Assembly (NCBI RefSeq): GCF_030812835.1
Contig: NZ_JAUSTM010000005.1
Span: 60,335 to 124,334, forward strand
DNA: 64,000 nt
Source of the DNA: Streptococcus moroccensis
GTDB taxonomy: Bacteria; Bacillota; Bacilli; Lactobacillales; Streptococcaceae
Direction of reading: 5' to 3'
In this document: in pieces, positions 46,777 to 55,818 of the stretch
Layout: each line of letters starts with the position of its first letter
Position numbering within the stretch: position 1 is the stretch's first letter
Notes under the pieces: model-generated
Databases searched by the model: none
Told to the model about the DNA's origin: nothing
What the model saw: the letters and a program-made list of their open reading frames with translations, nothing else
Made by a program: the position numbers and the translations under genes

Positions 46777-47472
46777 ATGGTAAAATTAGTTTTTGCTCGC
46801 CACGGTGAGTCAGAATGGAACAAAGCAAATCTCTTCACTGGTTGGGCAGATGTGGATTTGTCTGAAAAAGGAACACAACAAGCGATTGATGCTGGTAAAT
46901 TAATTAAAGAAGCTGGAATCGAATTTGACGTAGCGTTCACTTCAGTTTTGAAACGTGCGATCAAAACAACTAACTTGGCGCTTGAAGCAGCTGATCAACT
47001 TTGGGTACCAACTGAAAAATCTTGGCGTTTGAACGAACGTCATTACGGTGGCTTAACTGGTAAAAACAAGGCTGAAGCAGCTGAGCAATTCGGTGATGAG
47101 CAGGTACACATCTGGCGTCGTTCATACGATGTCTTGCCTCCAGAAATGGCAAAAGACGATGAGCATTCAGCTCACACTGACCGTCGTTATGCTTTGCTTG
47201 ATGACTCAGTTGTTCCAGATGCAGAAAACCTGAAAGTAACGCTTGAGCGTGCCCTTCCATATTGGGAAGATAAGATTGCTCCAGCCCTTAAAGAGGGTAA
47301 AAATGTCTTTATTGGTGCTCATGGTAACTCTATCCGTGCTCTTGTTAAACACATCAAAGGCTTGTCTGATGATGAAATCATGGATGTTGAAATTCCAAAC
47401 TTCCCACCACTTGTTTTTGAATTTGATGAAAACTTGAAAGTAACTGCAGAATACTACCTCGGTGGTGAATAA
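46777..47472 (+). CDS. gpmA: 2,3-bisphosphoglycerate-dependent phosphoglycerate mutase
   Basis: GpmA interconverts 3- and 2-phosphoglycerate in glycolysis. The 231-residue protein has the catalytic ARHGESEWN motif with His9, the [13 protein letters not shown] segment, [10 protein letters not shown] and a second active-site histidine in [20 protein letters not shown] precedes the ATG. Codon use is strongly biased, as expected for a highly expressed gene. Confidence 0.97.
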   Translation: MVKLVFARHGESEWNKANLFTGWADVDLSEKGTQQAIDAGKLIKEAGIEFDVAFTSVLKRAIKTTNLALEAADQLWVPTEKSWRLNERHYGGLTGKNKAEAAEQFGDEQVHIWRRSYDVLPPEMAKDDEHSAHTDRRYALLDDSVVPDAENLKVTLERALPYWEDKIAPALKEGKNVFIGAHGNSIRALVKHIKGLSDDEIMDVEIPNFPPLVFEFDENLKVTAEYYLGGE

Positions 47473-47486
47473 TAGTGCACGATAAA

Positions 47487-47508
47487 AAACTCGGAATTCT
47501 CCGAGTTT
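47487..47508 (+). terminator. Terminator hairpin after gpmA, left copy of a duplicated pair
   Basis: Near-palindromic hairpin ACTCGGA / TCCGAGT with A-run upstream, but only TTT after it. An identical 22-base copy occurs at 47770-47791, where the T-run is full. Confidence 0.75.
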
Positions 47509-47769
47509 GAGAGCGTAGACAAACACCGTTTTCTGTATTATTGATTTTCAAAAGTTTGGCTAATGATTTAAAATAATGTTTTTTAGTGAGAGAGGCAAGC
47601 AAAAACGGAAACTTTCTGAAGTGATAAAAGAGCCTGAAACGTAATAGTTTCAGGCTCTCGGAAGTTTTGAGACCTTAGGCTCAAAACTTAGGTTTGGAAT
47701 TCCGAAGGGAGTCGCTACCGTCCGTTATCACCTAAGGAAAGTTTCAAAAAAAACTTTGTCTTCCATCTG
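47509..47769 (+). repeat. Structured intergenic element, copy 1
   Basis: 261 bases between two identical terminator copies. Nested inverted pairs: GTAGACAAA near the left end with TTTGTCTTC near the right end, GAAACTTTC with GAAAGTTTC, and CTTAGGT with ACCTAAG. Internal hairpins are AGAGCCTGAAAC/GTTTCAGGCTCT (about 47629-47658) and AAGTTTTGAG/CTCAAAACTT (about 47662-47689). Shares its ordered blocks with copy 2 at 55336-55764. No ORF with an RBS. The remainder to the amylase stop (47792-47867) shows nothing. Confidence 0.65.
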
Positions 47770-47791
47770 AAACTCGGAATTCTCCGAGTTT
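47770..47791 (+). terminator. Terminator hairpin, right copy of the duplicated pair
   Basis: Same 22 bases as 47487-47508, here followed by a full run of T, so this copy is the functional intrinsic terminator. Confidence 0.8.
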
Positions 47792-47867
47792 TTTTGTGCT
47801 TTTTGAACTGGTTTTCAGTACCTTCCCCACGAAAGTGATTCACATGTTTACTGGTCCATTAGGGCTG

Positions 47868-49325
47868 TTAACAATCTTTATTGACCCAGGCTGAGATTGA
47901 TCCACCATTAACAGGGAACATTCCCCAACCTTCGTCATCAATCACCACTTCGAAGTCATGGTTCCCGGTGTAGTCGACAAATACTTTCCCTGCGTTTAAG
48001 GTACCGACATGCATGCGTTTTTCATTGATGTCACCATTACTGATAATAACGGCAACACCATCTGGGTGTTCGTCGTTACCTAAGCGAGTCCAGCCAATAC
48101 AATTGGCGTCATCCAAATAGTCTATCTGCTCTCCATAGGCATGGTTCTGACGGATATAAAGGAATTTATCAATGATGTTTTGGAAACTTGGCTGACCAAA
48201 TTCCCCCTCAATGCCATAATAGTCACCGTAGAAGACACAAGGAAGCCCTTGTTCCCGTAAAAGAATAACACCATAAGCAATCGGTTTAAACCAATCTTCA
48301 ATAGCTGATTCTAAGGCTTGACCACGTTGCGTATCGTGGTTTTCCACAAAGGTAACTGCAGACGTTGGAATATGCTCGATTAATGTTCCCTGGAATAAGT
48401 TTCTTAAATCATAATAGCCACCAGCTAATCCAGCTTGGTAGAAATTCATGTGCAGAGCAACATCGACCAAATCAAAGGTAAATTCGGTTTCATTAAGGTA
48501 GCTATCTTTGGCGTCAAAGTCACTGTTCCAATACTCCCCAAAAACATAGAAAGACTCTCCATAGTGCTCCTTAGCATGTTGCATCAAATCCTTCATGACG
48601 TTTTGATCGATATGTTTAATGGCATCCAGTCGGAATCCTGCTACACCCGTGGTTTTAACAAACCAATCCATCCAATCGTGCGTGTGGGCTAAAACATCTG
48701 GATGCCCATAGTCGATATCTGTGAACATGAGGTAGTCATAATTGCCATTTTCACTATCAACAGTCTCATTATCTGCCCAACCCTTATTATCCCCTAGAAT
48801 CATATAAACACCAGATTCCTGGTTCTTAGCATCAAAATCAGTCCCCGAAAAATGGTACCAATGCCACTTGAAATCACTATAGGTGTTGCCTCGTCCTGGG
48901 AATTTAAAGTGCGTCCAAGCTTCAATTTCAAACGGCTCTGAAATGGGTGTTTGACGGTCATTCGGATCCATGCGTAAGACTTTAAACGTCTCTAGACCAT
49001 CTCCATTAGCCTTGTGATTGAGGACGACATCAGCAATCGGAAAAATACCAACGTTTTTAAGGGCTTTTATCGCGTCTAGATACTCATCTTTTGTCCCGTA
49101 TTTGGTAGCAATAGTTCCTTTTTGGTCAAATTCTCCTAAGTCAAAAAGGTCATAAACACCATAACCCACGTCATCTTTACCTGTTCCCTTAAAGGCAGGT
49201 GGCATCCAAACTTTGGTAATACCAATATCGGCTAAGTGCTGGCTATCTTCCTTCAAATGCTTCCAATGGTTTTGGTCGCTTGGCAGATACCATTCAAAGT
49301 ATTGCATAATGGTTTGATTTCTCAT
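47868..49325 (-). CDS. Cytoplasmic alpha-amylase, GH13
   Basis: A 485-residue alpha-amylase without a signal peptide, so it acts on internal maltodextrin or glycogen. GH13 regions are in order: IADVVLNHK, the nucleophile aspartate in GFRLDAIKH, the acid/base glutamate in VFGEYW, and FVENHDTQ with the transition-state-stabilising aspartate. The length and order match the bacterial liquefying type (GH13_5). GAGG precedes the ATG on the minus strand. It is a single gene placed between gpmA and pbp2b. No cre site was found near its promoter. Confidence 0.93.
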   Translation of the reverse strand: MRNQTIMQYFEWYLPSDQNHWKHLKEDSQHLADIGITKVWMPPAFKGTGKDDVGYGVYDLFDLGEFDQKGTIATKYGTKDEYLDAIKALKNVGIFPIADVVLNHKANGDGLETFKVLRMDPNDRQTPISEPFEIEAWTHFKFPGRGNTYSDFKWHWYHFSGTDFDAKNQESGVYMILGDNKGWADNETVDSENGNYDYLMFTDIDYGHPDVLAHTHDWMDWFVKTTGVAGFRLDAIKHIDQNVMKDLMQHAKEHYGESFYVFGEYWNSDFDAKDSYLNETEFTFDLVDVALHMNFYQAGLAGGYYDLRNLFQGTLIEHIPTSAVTFVENHDTQRGQALESAIEDWFKPIAYGVILLREQGLPCVFYGDYYGIEGEFGQPSFQNIIDKFLYIRQNHAYGEQIDYLDDANCIGWTRLGNDEHPDGVAVIISNGDINEKRMHVGTLNAGKVFVDYTGNHDFEVVIDDEGWGMFPVNGGSISAWVNKDC

Positions 49326-49354
49326 AGGAATACCTCATTCAATTAATAGTATCT

Positions 49355-49363
49355 ATTATAGCA
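49355..49363 (-). promoter_or_regulatory. Extended -10 of the alpha-amylase gene
   Basis: TGCTATAAT on the minus strand, 30 bases from the ATG. Confidence 0.65.
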
Positions 49364-49560
49364 ATATTTTAAATATTTTGGCTAAATAAACCTCTTTTGA
49401 AATAGCAAAATCCTTTATAATCCCCTGTTTAAAATAGAAAAACTGAAAAGTTTTCGTGGAGTCTTTCTTAGAAATGTTTGAGTCAAAGGTATAGCCTATC
49501 AGAACGAGCTATCCAATCATCTAATGCTTACTTTTTAGTCTGCCTTTTTTCTTAAAATTA

Positions 49561-49569
49561 TGATAAAAT
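49561..49569 (+). promoter_or_regulatory. Extended -10 of pbp2b
   Basis: TGATAAAAT, 34 bases before the TTG start; no clear -35. Bases 49370-49560 show nothing else. Confidence 0.5.
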
Positions 49570-49603
49570 AGGGAAAAGATTTTAAGAGAAATGAGAGCAC
49601 CCA

Positions 49604-51697
49604 TTGTCTTCAAAAAGAAGCGCTAAATTTTGGAAGAAAACACGAAAACATGGCTATCAAGAGGTGACAACAGGTCGCTTATACCTCATATTTGCAGCCG
49701 TTGTTGTCCTTTTCTTGGGGTTGATTGCTAGATTAGCCTATATGCAACTGGTTGATCAACCATTTTACCAGACAAAATTAGCCAAAGCTAGTCAAAAAAC
49801 AATTACCAGCCCAGGAGTTCGCGGTCAAATATATGATGCAAAAGGTGAGCCTCTTGTCACTAACAAGGCTTTTCAGGCGCTCTTCTTTACGAGACCGAAC
49901 AAAGGATCGAGCGACGACATGAGGGCTCTTGCTCTAGATTTAGCAGCAATGGTTGATATGACAGACATGATGATTAGCGATCGGGATAAAAGGGATTTCG
50001 TGCTTGCTGATTCAGACGTCTATCGCCAAGTTGTTTCTGACTTGCCTAGAGAGGAACGGTTTGATGGTACAGGAAATTATTTGCCTGAAGCCACGATTTA
50101 TGCCAATGCCATAGCTAGTTTAGACCAAGATGATTTGAATTTTTCAGCAATTGAAGAAAAAGCTGTTGCCCTCTATTCTCAAATGGCCTCATTGGGTTAT
50201 TTTGAAACCGTTCAGCTCTTGACAGACCCGTTGACAGAAAACCAGGTCGCCAAACTAGCTGAAAATCAAAAATGGAAAGACGAGGGCTTGTCTGTCCAAA
50301 CGGCGTGGAAGCGAGAAGTCTTACCAACCTCTCTAGCAACCATCATAGGCCGTGTCTCCTCCCAAAAGTCCGGGTTACCCGAAGAAGATGCTCAGGACTA
50401 TTTGGCCAAAGGGTATGCCTTAAATGACCGTGTGGGAACCTCTTACCTTGAAAAACAATATGAACCTTACCTTCAAGGCCAACGAGAAGTCAAAGACCTT
50501 CATCTTGATAAAGATGGTAATGTGGAATCTGTTCAGGTGATTTCAGAGAGTCAAAAAGGTCAAAACTTAAAATTAACCGTTGACCTTGCCTTTCAAAATG
50601 GTGTTAATGATATCCTGCAACGCTATTTTAAAGAAGAACTTGAAAAAGGAACAACGACCTATTCGGAAGGGTTATATGCAGTTGCCTTGAATCCAGAGAC
50701 TGGTGCTGTTCTTGCTATGTCGGGATATAACCACGAAGCTGAGAGTAAAGAGTTAGAAGAAAATGCGCTCGGGACGGTTACCAACGTTTTTGTTCCCGGG
50801 TCAATCGTCAAAGGAGCAACTCTCACTGCAGGTTGGGAGACGGGCGCAATAGCAGGAAATCAGGTCTTAACGGACCAACCGATTGTTTTTGCCGAGTCAG
50901 CTCCGATTATGTCTTGGTTTACTTCCCTGGGTACTCAAGAGGTTAGTGCTGTCCAAGCTTTGCAATACTCTTCAAACACCTACATGGTGCAAGTGGCTCT
51001 CAAAATGATAGGACAAGACTATCAGCCTAATATGACAGTGGCTACAGGGCAACTCGCTCAGGGCATGTCACAGCTTAGAGATGGTTTTGCTCAGTATGGT
51101 CTTGGGGCTGAGACGGGAATCGATTTGCCGATTGAATCGGCTGGCTTTATCCCTCAGGACTATGATCTTGGCCACTACTTAACCAACAGTTTTGGGCAGT
51201 TTGATAACTATACCCCAATGCAAATGGCTCAGTATGTGGCAACGATAGCTAACGGTGGCCAGCGCATTGCCCCCCATCTGGTCGAAGGAATCTATGCAAA
51301 TGATTCGCAAAAAGAGATAGGCGAGTTGGTTCAAGCTATACAGCCTCAAGTCCTCAACACGGTTGGCATCTCACCAGAGAATATGGCCTTGATACAGGAC
51401 GGCTTCTTCCAAGTGGTGAATAACCCATCGAGCTATTCAACCGGTAAGTCGATCGGACAGGGGGCTACTGTTACTATTTCTGCCAAGACAGGAACAGCTG
51501 AAACCTTTGTCACTGATAAGGACGGAAAACAGCAAGAGGCCATCAATACCAATGTTGTGGGCTATGCGCCTAGCGATAAGCCTCAGATTGCTGTGGCTGT
51601 TGTTCTGCCACATGTCACGGATTTGAACTCAAAAACGAGCCATTATATCATGCGTGATATTATTAACCTGTATCACCAACTATACCCTATGAATTAA
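49604..51697 (+). CDS. pbp2b: Class B penicillin-binding protein 2B
   Basis: A 697-residue monofunctional transpeptidase that crosslinks peptidoglycan, in streptococci mainly for peripheral growth. One N-terminal membrane anchor (about residues 27-49), a dimerisation region, then the transpeptidase domain with active-site Ser400 (SIVK), Ser456-Ser-Asn458 and Lys628-Thr-Gly. The start is probably the TTG at 49604, since no in-frame ATG lies nearby and a GAGAG stretch is just upstream. First of pbp2b-recR-ddl. Confidence 0.93.
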   Translation: MSSKRSAKFWKKTRKHGYQEVTTGRLYLIFAAVVVLFLGLIARLAYMQLVDQPFYQTKLAKASQKTITSPGVRGQIYDAKGEPLVTNKAFQALFFTRPNKGSSDDMRALALDLAAMVDMTDMMISDRDKRDFVLADSDVYRQVVSDLPREERFDGTGNYLPEATIYANAIASLDQDDLNFSAIEEKAVALYSQMASLGYFETVQLLTDPLTENQVAKLAENQKWKDEGLSVQTAWKREVLPTSLATIIGRVSSQKSGLPEEDAQDYLAKGYALNDRVGTSYLEKQYEPYLQGQREVKDLHLDKDGNVESVQVISESQKGQNLKLTVDLAFQNGVNDILQRYFKEELEKGTTTYSEGLYAVALNPETGAVLAMSGYNHEAESKELEENALGTVTNVFVPGSIVKGATLTAGWETGAIAGNQVLTDQPIVFAESAPIMSWFTSLGTQEVSAVQALQYSSNTYMVQVALKMIGQDYQPNMTVATGQLAQGMSQLRDGFAQYGLGAETGIDLPIESAGFIPQDYDLGHYLTNSFGQFDNYTPMQMAQYVATIANGGQRIAPHLVEGIYANDSQKEIGELVQAIQPQVLNTVGISPENMALIQDGFFQVVNNPSSYSTGKSIGQGATVTISAKTGTAETFVTDKDGKQQEAINTNVVGYAPSDKPQIAVAVVLPHVTDLNSKTSHYIMRDIINLYHQLYPMN

Positions 51698-51706
51698 AGG
51701 AATTTT

Positions 51707-52303
51707 ATGCTATATCCAACTCCAATTGCAAAATTGATTGATTCGTATTCCAAGTTGCCAGGTATTGGCATCAAAACAGCGACGCGTTTAGCCTTTTACA
51801 CGATTGGGATGTCAGATGAAGATGTCAATGATTTTGCTAAGAACCTCTTATCAGCTAAGCGAGAATTAACCTACTGTAGTCAGTGTGGTAATCTGACCGA
51901 TGAGGATCCTTGTGCTATCTGTGCAGACGAGTCTCGAGATCGCACAACGATTTTAATTGTGGAAGATAGTCGGGATGTGTCAGCCATGGAAAATATCCAA
52001 GAATATCACGGTCTCTACCATGTCTTGCAAGGGCTGATTTCACCCATGAATGGGATTGGACCTGATGACATCAACCTCAAAAGCTTGATCAGTCGGTTAA
52101 TGGAGAGTGATGTGACTGAGGTCATTATCGCGACTAATGCCACAGCTGACGGAGAAGCAACAGCCATGTACATCTCTCGTGTGCTAAAACCTGCTGGCAT
52201 CAAGGTCACACGACTGGCGCGTGGGCTAGCGGTTGGGGCTGATATTGAATATGCAGATGAATTAACGCTCTTAAGAGCTATTCAGAATCGAACAGAATTA
52301 TAA
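51707..52303 (+). CDS. recR: Recombination protein RecR
   Basis: RecR works with RecO and RecF to load RecA at gaps. The 198-residue protein has an N-terminal helix-hairpin-helix ([15 protein letters not shown]), a four-cysteine zinc finger (YCSQCGNL and CAIC) and a Toprim domain starting [17 protein letters not shown] precedes the ATG, 10 bases after pbp2b. This grouping is standard in streptococci. Confidence 0.96.
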   Translation: MLYPTPIAKLIDSYSKLPGIGIKTATRLAFYTIGMSDEDVNDFAKNLLSAKRELTYCSQCGNLTDEDPCAICADESRDRTTILIVEDSRDVSAMENIQEYHGLYHVLQGLISPMNGIGPDDINLKSLISRLMESDVTEVIIATNATADGEATAMYISRVLKPAGIKVTRLARGLAVGADIEYADELTLLRAIQNRTEL

Positions 52304-52317
52304 AAAAGGAAACGACT

Positions 52318-53361
52318 ATGTCTAAGGAAACATTAATTTTACTTTATGGTGGTCGCTCTGCTGAGCGAGAAGTATCGGTTTTATCGGCAGAAAGTGTAGC
52401 GCGCGCGGTAGATTATGCCCAATTTACAGTGAAGACCTACTTCATTACCCAATCGGGCGAATTTATTAAAACTCAAGTTTTTGAAACGACGCCAGCAGAA
52501 GAAGAACACTTGATGACCAATACGACCATTGATTGGGAGAAGAAGATACCTGCGTCTGCTATCTATGAAGAAGGAGCAGTTGTCTTCCCTTTGCTTCATG
52601 GTCCTATGGGTGAAGACGGTTCTATGCAAGGCTTTTTAGAGGTTTTAAAACTTCCGTATGTTGGGACAACTGTCTTGGCGTCCAGTCTGGCCATGGACAA
52701 GATTGCGACCAAACAGGTCCTTGGCACATTAGGCATTCCGCAAGTAGCTTACGTTGCCCTGTCCGCTAGCCATGATCGTGAAACTAAAATCGCTGAAATA
52801 AATGATCGTCTGACTTATCCCGTTTTTGTGAAACCGTCAAACATGGGATCAAGTGTCGGTATTTCTAAGGTTGAGACTGCAGATGCATTAGACGCTGCGC
52901 TTGATTTGGCTTTTCGCTATGATAGTCGCGTCTTGGTCGAACAAGGTGTCACTGCCCGTGAAATCGAGGTTGGTCTCTTAGGCAATCATGACATAGGAAC
53001 GACAGAACCCGGTGAGGTTGTGAAGGACGTTGCCTTTTACGATTATGATGCTAAGTATATCGACAATAAGATTACCATGGCCATCCCAGCTCAAGTTGAC
53101 CAAGAAGTGGCTCAAAAAATGAGAACCTATGCTGCTCAAGCCTTTGCTGCTATCGGGGGGACGGGTCTATCACGCTGCGATTTCTTCTATACTGAAGATG
53201 GGCAAATCTTCTTAAATGAGCTAAATACTATGCCAGGTTTCACTCAGTGGTCCATGTACCCTCTCTTGTGGGATAATATGGGCATAGCCTATCCTGCTCT
53301 CATTTCGGAGTTAGTTCGCCTAGCTAAGGAAGTTTTTGCAGAACGTGAGAGTCATTTGTAG
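52318..53361 (+). CDS. ddl: D-alanine--D-alanine ligase
   Basis: Ddl makes the D-Ala-D-Ala end of the peptidoglycan precursor. The 347-residue ATP-grasp enzyme has [10 protein letters not shown] at the N terminus, [25 protein letters not shown] and the metal-binding ELNTMPGFT motif. AAAAGGAAA precedes the ATG, 15 bases after recR. In several streptococci murF follows directly; here it does not. Confidence 0.96.
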   Translation: MSKETLILLYGGRSAEREVSVLSAESVARAVDYAQFTVKTYFITQSGEFIKTQVFETTPAEEEHLMTNTTIDWEKKIPASAIYEEGAVVFPLLHGPMGEDGSMQGFLEVLKLPYVGTTVLASSLAMDKIATKQVLGTLGIPQVAYVALSASHDRETKIAEINDRLTYPVFVKPSNMGSSVGISKVETADALDAALDLAFRYDSRVLVEQGVTAREIEVGLLGNHDIGTTEPGEVVKDVAFYDYDAKYIDNKITMAIPAQVDQEVAQKMRTYAAQAFAAIGGTGLSRCDFFYTEDGQIFLNELNTMPGFTQWSMYPLLWDNMGIAYPALISELVRLAKEVFAERESHL

Positions 53362-53532
53362 GCTAAAAGACTTCAAGGGTCAGATTGATTACTCGAAATA
53401 GAGAAAGGATCAATCGCAAACCTTTAAATCCACAGATGCTTGTAAAATAACTCTCTTTGGCTCCATTTTCCTCTCTGACTATGCTAATTGATTATTGTTT
53501 ACCTATTTCCCTAAGACCATAAGGAGGTTGTT

Positions 53533-54303
53533 ATGATTAAGAAAAGTCACTATGCTAGTATCGGCTTGTTTCTCCTATCCATTTTACTGAATGCCTTAAG
53601 CTCGCAAGGAAAGCTATTGCCTTACACGCAGGCACAAATTTCTGATCGCTATAACAATGTCCTGGCCCCAGATTACTTTACCTTTTCAATCTGGGGAGTG
53701 ATTTATCTCTTATTTGCTGTCAGTTTAGCCTATCCTTTTATTAAGAGAAAACACCCCTTAAAAGATATTCAACAGGCGATTGCACCCTACAATGTAATGT
53801 GGATTTTGGCCAATATAGCTTGGATCATTTGTTGGAGCAACAATTGGCTGTTTTTATCCCTTTTGGTCATTAGTTTTTATCTGGTTGTTTTGGTCTTGAT
53901 CAATACCAAAATCAATGCCTTTACCAATTCTCCAGCTCTGTGGCTAATGAGGCTAACTCATGGCTTGCATGCAGGATGGTTAATTGCAGCTTGGTTTGCC
54001 AATGCAATGGCCTTTCTGGTTAAACTGGGTGTTCCAGGACAGGGCTTTATCGGCGTGACTCTTGCCATTGTGATGGCGATAGCTATAGTCGGCCTTGCTT
54101 ACCTTGTGCAAGGACAGACGCAAAATCCACTGACATTGTTAGCTTTGATTTGGGCTTTTGCAGGGATTGCCAGTAAGAATGCACCATCTAGTTTATATAC
54201 TGGGGCTAGTTCAGTCATTCTTGTGCTATCCTGGCTATGTATTGGCCTTTTGATCTTCTTCTTTCTTAAGGCCTTTGCCAGTCGCACACGAAGAACCTAT
54301 TAA
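53533..54303 (+). CDS. Multi-spanning membrane protein, TspO/tryptophan-rich sensory-like
   Basis: A 256-residue membrane protein with about eight hydrophobic segments. A motif FTFSIWGVIYLLF near residue 50 and Trp-rich helices (WILANIAWIICWSNNWLF) resemble the long TspO-related family whose function in bacteria is unknown. AAGGAGG precedes the ATG. It lies 171 bases after ddl; that gap holds an imperfect GATTGAT/ATCAATC repeat and no clear promoter. A simple transporter-like role cannot be excluded. Confidence 0.62.
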   Translation: MIKKSHYASIGLFLLSILLNALSSQGKLLPYTQAQISDRYNNVLAPDYFTFSIWGVIYLLFAVSLAYPFIKRKHPLKDIQQAIAPYNVMWILANIAWIICWSNNWLFLSLLVISFYLVVLVLINTKINAFTNSPALWLMRLTHGLHAGWLIAAWFANAMAFLVKLGVPGQGFIGVTLAIVMAIAIVGLAYLVQGQTQNPLTLLALIWAFAGIASKNAPSSLYTGASSVILVLSWLCIGLLIFFFLKAFASRTRRTY

Positions 54304-54318
54304 TCCAAGGAGTAGGGC

Positions 54319-55038
54319 ATGGAATATATACTTGTCATTGGTGCTGTTCTCGCTGTAGGCCTGTTATCGGTTCCCTTTCTAAAACAATCAAGCCGAAAAC
54401 GTTTAGAGGCACGGTTGAGCTTCTTAACAACACGACTCTCTTCTAATACAAGGCAATTAAGCATGACGACTGCAGCAAAATTTCCGACAGATTACCAGCG
54501 CTTGCAACAACAAGTTGCTGCGGATATGGCAGAGTTGTCGAAACTGCTAAAAAGCAATGACCAGCGCTTGCCTCTTGATTTAAGTCAGTCAGCCTGGGAC
54601 TTAGTGGAAGAATCTCAAGCGCTGTTACCCACCCAAGGCGTCGTTGAGCGCCCACAATTATCAACCAGCACTGGCCAGGCTCAAGGTCTGACAGCTGTCC
54701 AGTTAAAAAAGCAGGTTCCTGAAATTTGGCCAATTTTATCAAATATTCAACAAGATGATGCCCAGATACGGCAAAAAATGCTTGAAAAGAACTTGCCCAA
54801 TCAGCAGGAACTTTTAGCGGTTCATGAGGCTAATATGGCCAGGTATCAAGACATCTTAGAAGGGTATTTGAAAATCAAAGCAGACCCTAAAGCCTACTAT
54901 CAGGCTGAGGAGCGCTTGGTCAAAAGTCAGCAAGCTTTACAGCGTTTTGATGAAGAACTAGATGAAACTCTGCGCCAAATTAATGAAGGGGACATGATGA
55001 ATTTTGAGATTAGCCTAAGAATGATGAACCAACAGTAG
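54319..55038 (+). CDS. Hypothetical membrane-anchored helical protein
   Basis: A 239-residue protein: one N-terminal membrane segment (about residues 2-20), a basic stop-transfer stretch, then mostly helical Gln/Glu/Leu-rich sequence with likely coiled coils (about 60-85 and 160-225). It starts 16 bases after the TspO-like gene, with AAGGAG upstream, and is probably in the same operon. I do not recognise the family. The topology resembles small EzrA-like or TelA-like helical proteins only superficially. Confidence 0.58.
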   Translation: MEYILVIGAVLAVGLLSVPFLKQSSRKRLEARLSFLTTRLSSNTRQLSMTTAAKFPTDYQRLQQQVAADMAELSKLLKSNDQRLPLDLSQSAWDLVEESQALLPTQGVVERPQLSTSTGQAQGLTAVQLKKQVPEIWPILSNIQQDDAQIRQKMLEKNLPNQQELLAVHEANMARYQDILEGYLKIKADPKAYYQAEERLVKSQQALQRFDEELDETLRQINEGDMMNFEISLRMMNQQ

Positions 55039-55074
55039 GCAGATCAACCTCAAAATCATTTCTTTAAGTGTAAG

Positions 55075-55335
55075 AAAGGGAGTGGGACAAAAATCAGTAA
55101 CCGAATAGGTTCGATTTTGTCGTCCTACCCCCCGCACAGTTGAGTAGGGCTGTAAAAGCTGATAAAATCAGCGCATTATAGGCCACTCAGCAGTGGCTCA
55201 TTGGTGCTAAAGCACCTAATGACCTATGCAGGGGTAACACTAAAACTGGAATAACCAGTGAGTGTTACTCCCAACCACTGCGTCATGTTTAACTAATAAT
55301 AAATTATTAGGAGGCTAGGACTTTTGTCCCAGCCT
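55075..55335 (+). repeat. Chain of hairpins ending in a terminator (streptococcal-type intergenic repeat)
   Basis: Successive hairpins without an ORF: GTGGGACAAAAATC/GATTTTGTCGTCCTAC, GCTGAT/ATCAGC, GCCACT/AGTGGC, CATTGGTGCT/AGCACCTAATG, GTAACACT..ACTGG/CCAGT..AGTGTTAC and CTAATAAT/ATTATTAG. The last unit (55311-55335) is a terminator hairpin that occurs again, identically, at 55765-55789. From memory the GTGGGACA...CGCACAGTTGAGTAGGG frame is a recurrent intergenic sequence in streptococci, but this needs a search. Confidence 0.6.
55311..55335 (+). terminator. Terminator hairpin, left copy of a duplicated pair
   Basis: Stem GGCTAGGAC / GTCCCAGCC with TTTT in the loop; not followed by a T-run in this copy. 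Confidence 0.6.
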
Positions 55336-55764
55336 GAGGACGTAGACAAACCCTAGTTTTCTGTCAACAGGACATTACGAAGTTCTTTCAAGGATTTAAA
55401 GAGTTGATTTTTTGCGAGCTAAGCGAGCAATTAGCAATTATCGAAACTTTCCGCTGTGATAAAAGTGCCTGAAGCTATTGCGTTTCAGGCACTCGGAAGT
55501 TTTGGGGTGAAAGAGTCCAGTGGACTATTTCAGGTCTGAGCTTGGAAATGAAAAAGCGAAGAAGGCTCAAAACTTAGGTTTGCTTTAACAGTCTGGGAGA
55601 CTGTTAAAGGTTGGAAATAGACCAAGCGATAGCTTGAGTCAGACGTCCGAAGGGAGTCGCTACCGTCTGTTAAAACGATCCAGTGGATCGTTTTAAGTTG
55701 GAGCCCGAAAACTAGAAAGCGAGAAACCTAAGGAAAGTTTCAAAAGAGACTTTGTCTTCAATCT
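55336..55764 (+). repeat. Structured intergenic element, copy 2
   Basis: 429 bases sharing ordered blocks with copy 1: GTAGACAAAC and GTTTTCTGT at the left, GAAACTTTC, GTGATAAAAG, TTTCAGGC, CTCGGAAGTTTTG, GGCTCAAAACTTAGGTTT, CCGAAGGGAGTCGCTACCGT, CCTAAGGAAAGTTTCAAAA and ACTTTGTCTT at the right. It is longer because extra palindromes are inserted: AGTCCAGTGGACT, AACAGTCT/AGACTGTT, CAAGC/GCTTG and AAAACGATCC/GGATCGTTTT. Stem AGTGCC/GGCACT replaces AGAGCC/GGCTCT of copy 1. Confidence 0.65.
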
Positions 55765-55797
55765 GAGGCTAGGACTTTTGTCCCAGCCTCTTTTTGA
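55765..55797 (+). terminator. Terminator hairpin, right copy of the duplicated pair
   Basis: Same 25 bases as 55311-55335, here followed by CTTTTTG; the functional end of the forward transcript. Confidence 0.75.
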
Positions 55798-55818
55798 AGT
55801 CAATTGAATGAATAACTA

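Noticed and set aside
47487..47791. CRISPR-like or BOX/RUP interpretation of the 22-base repeats
   Set aside because: Only two repeat units, a single 261-base interval, and no match to BOX or RUP motifs; the repeats are terminator hairpins.
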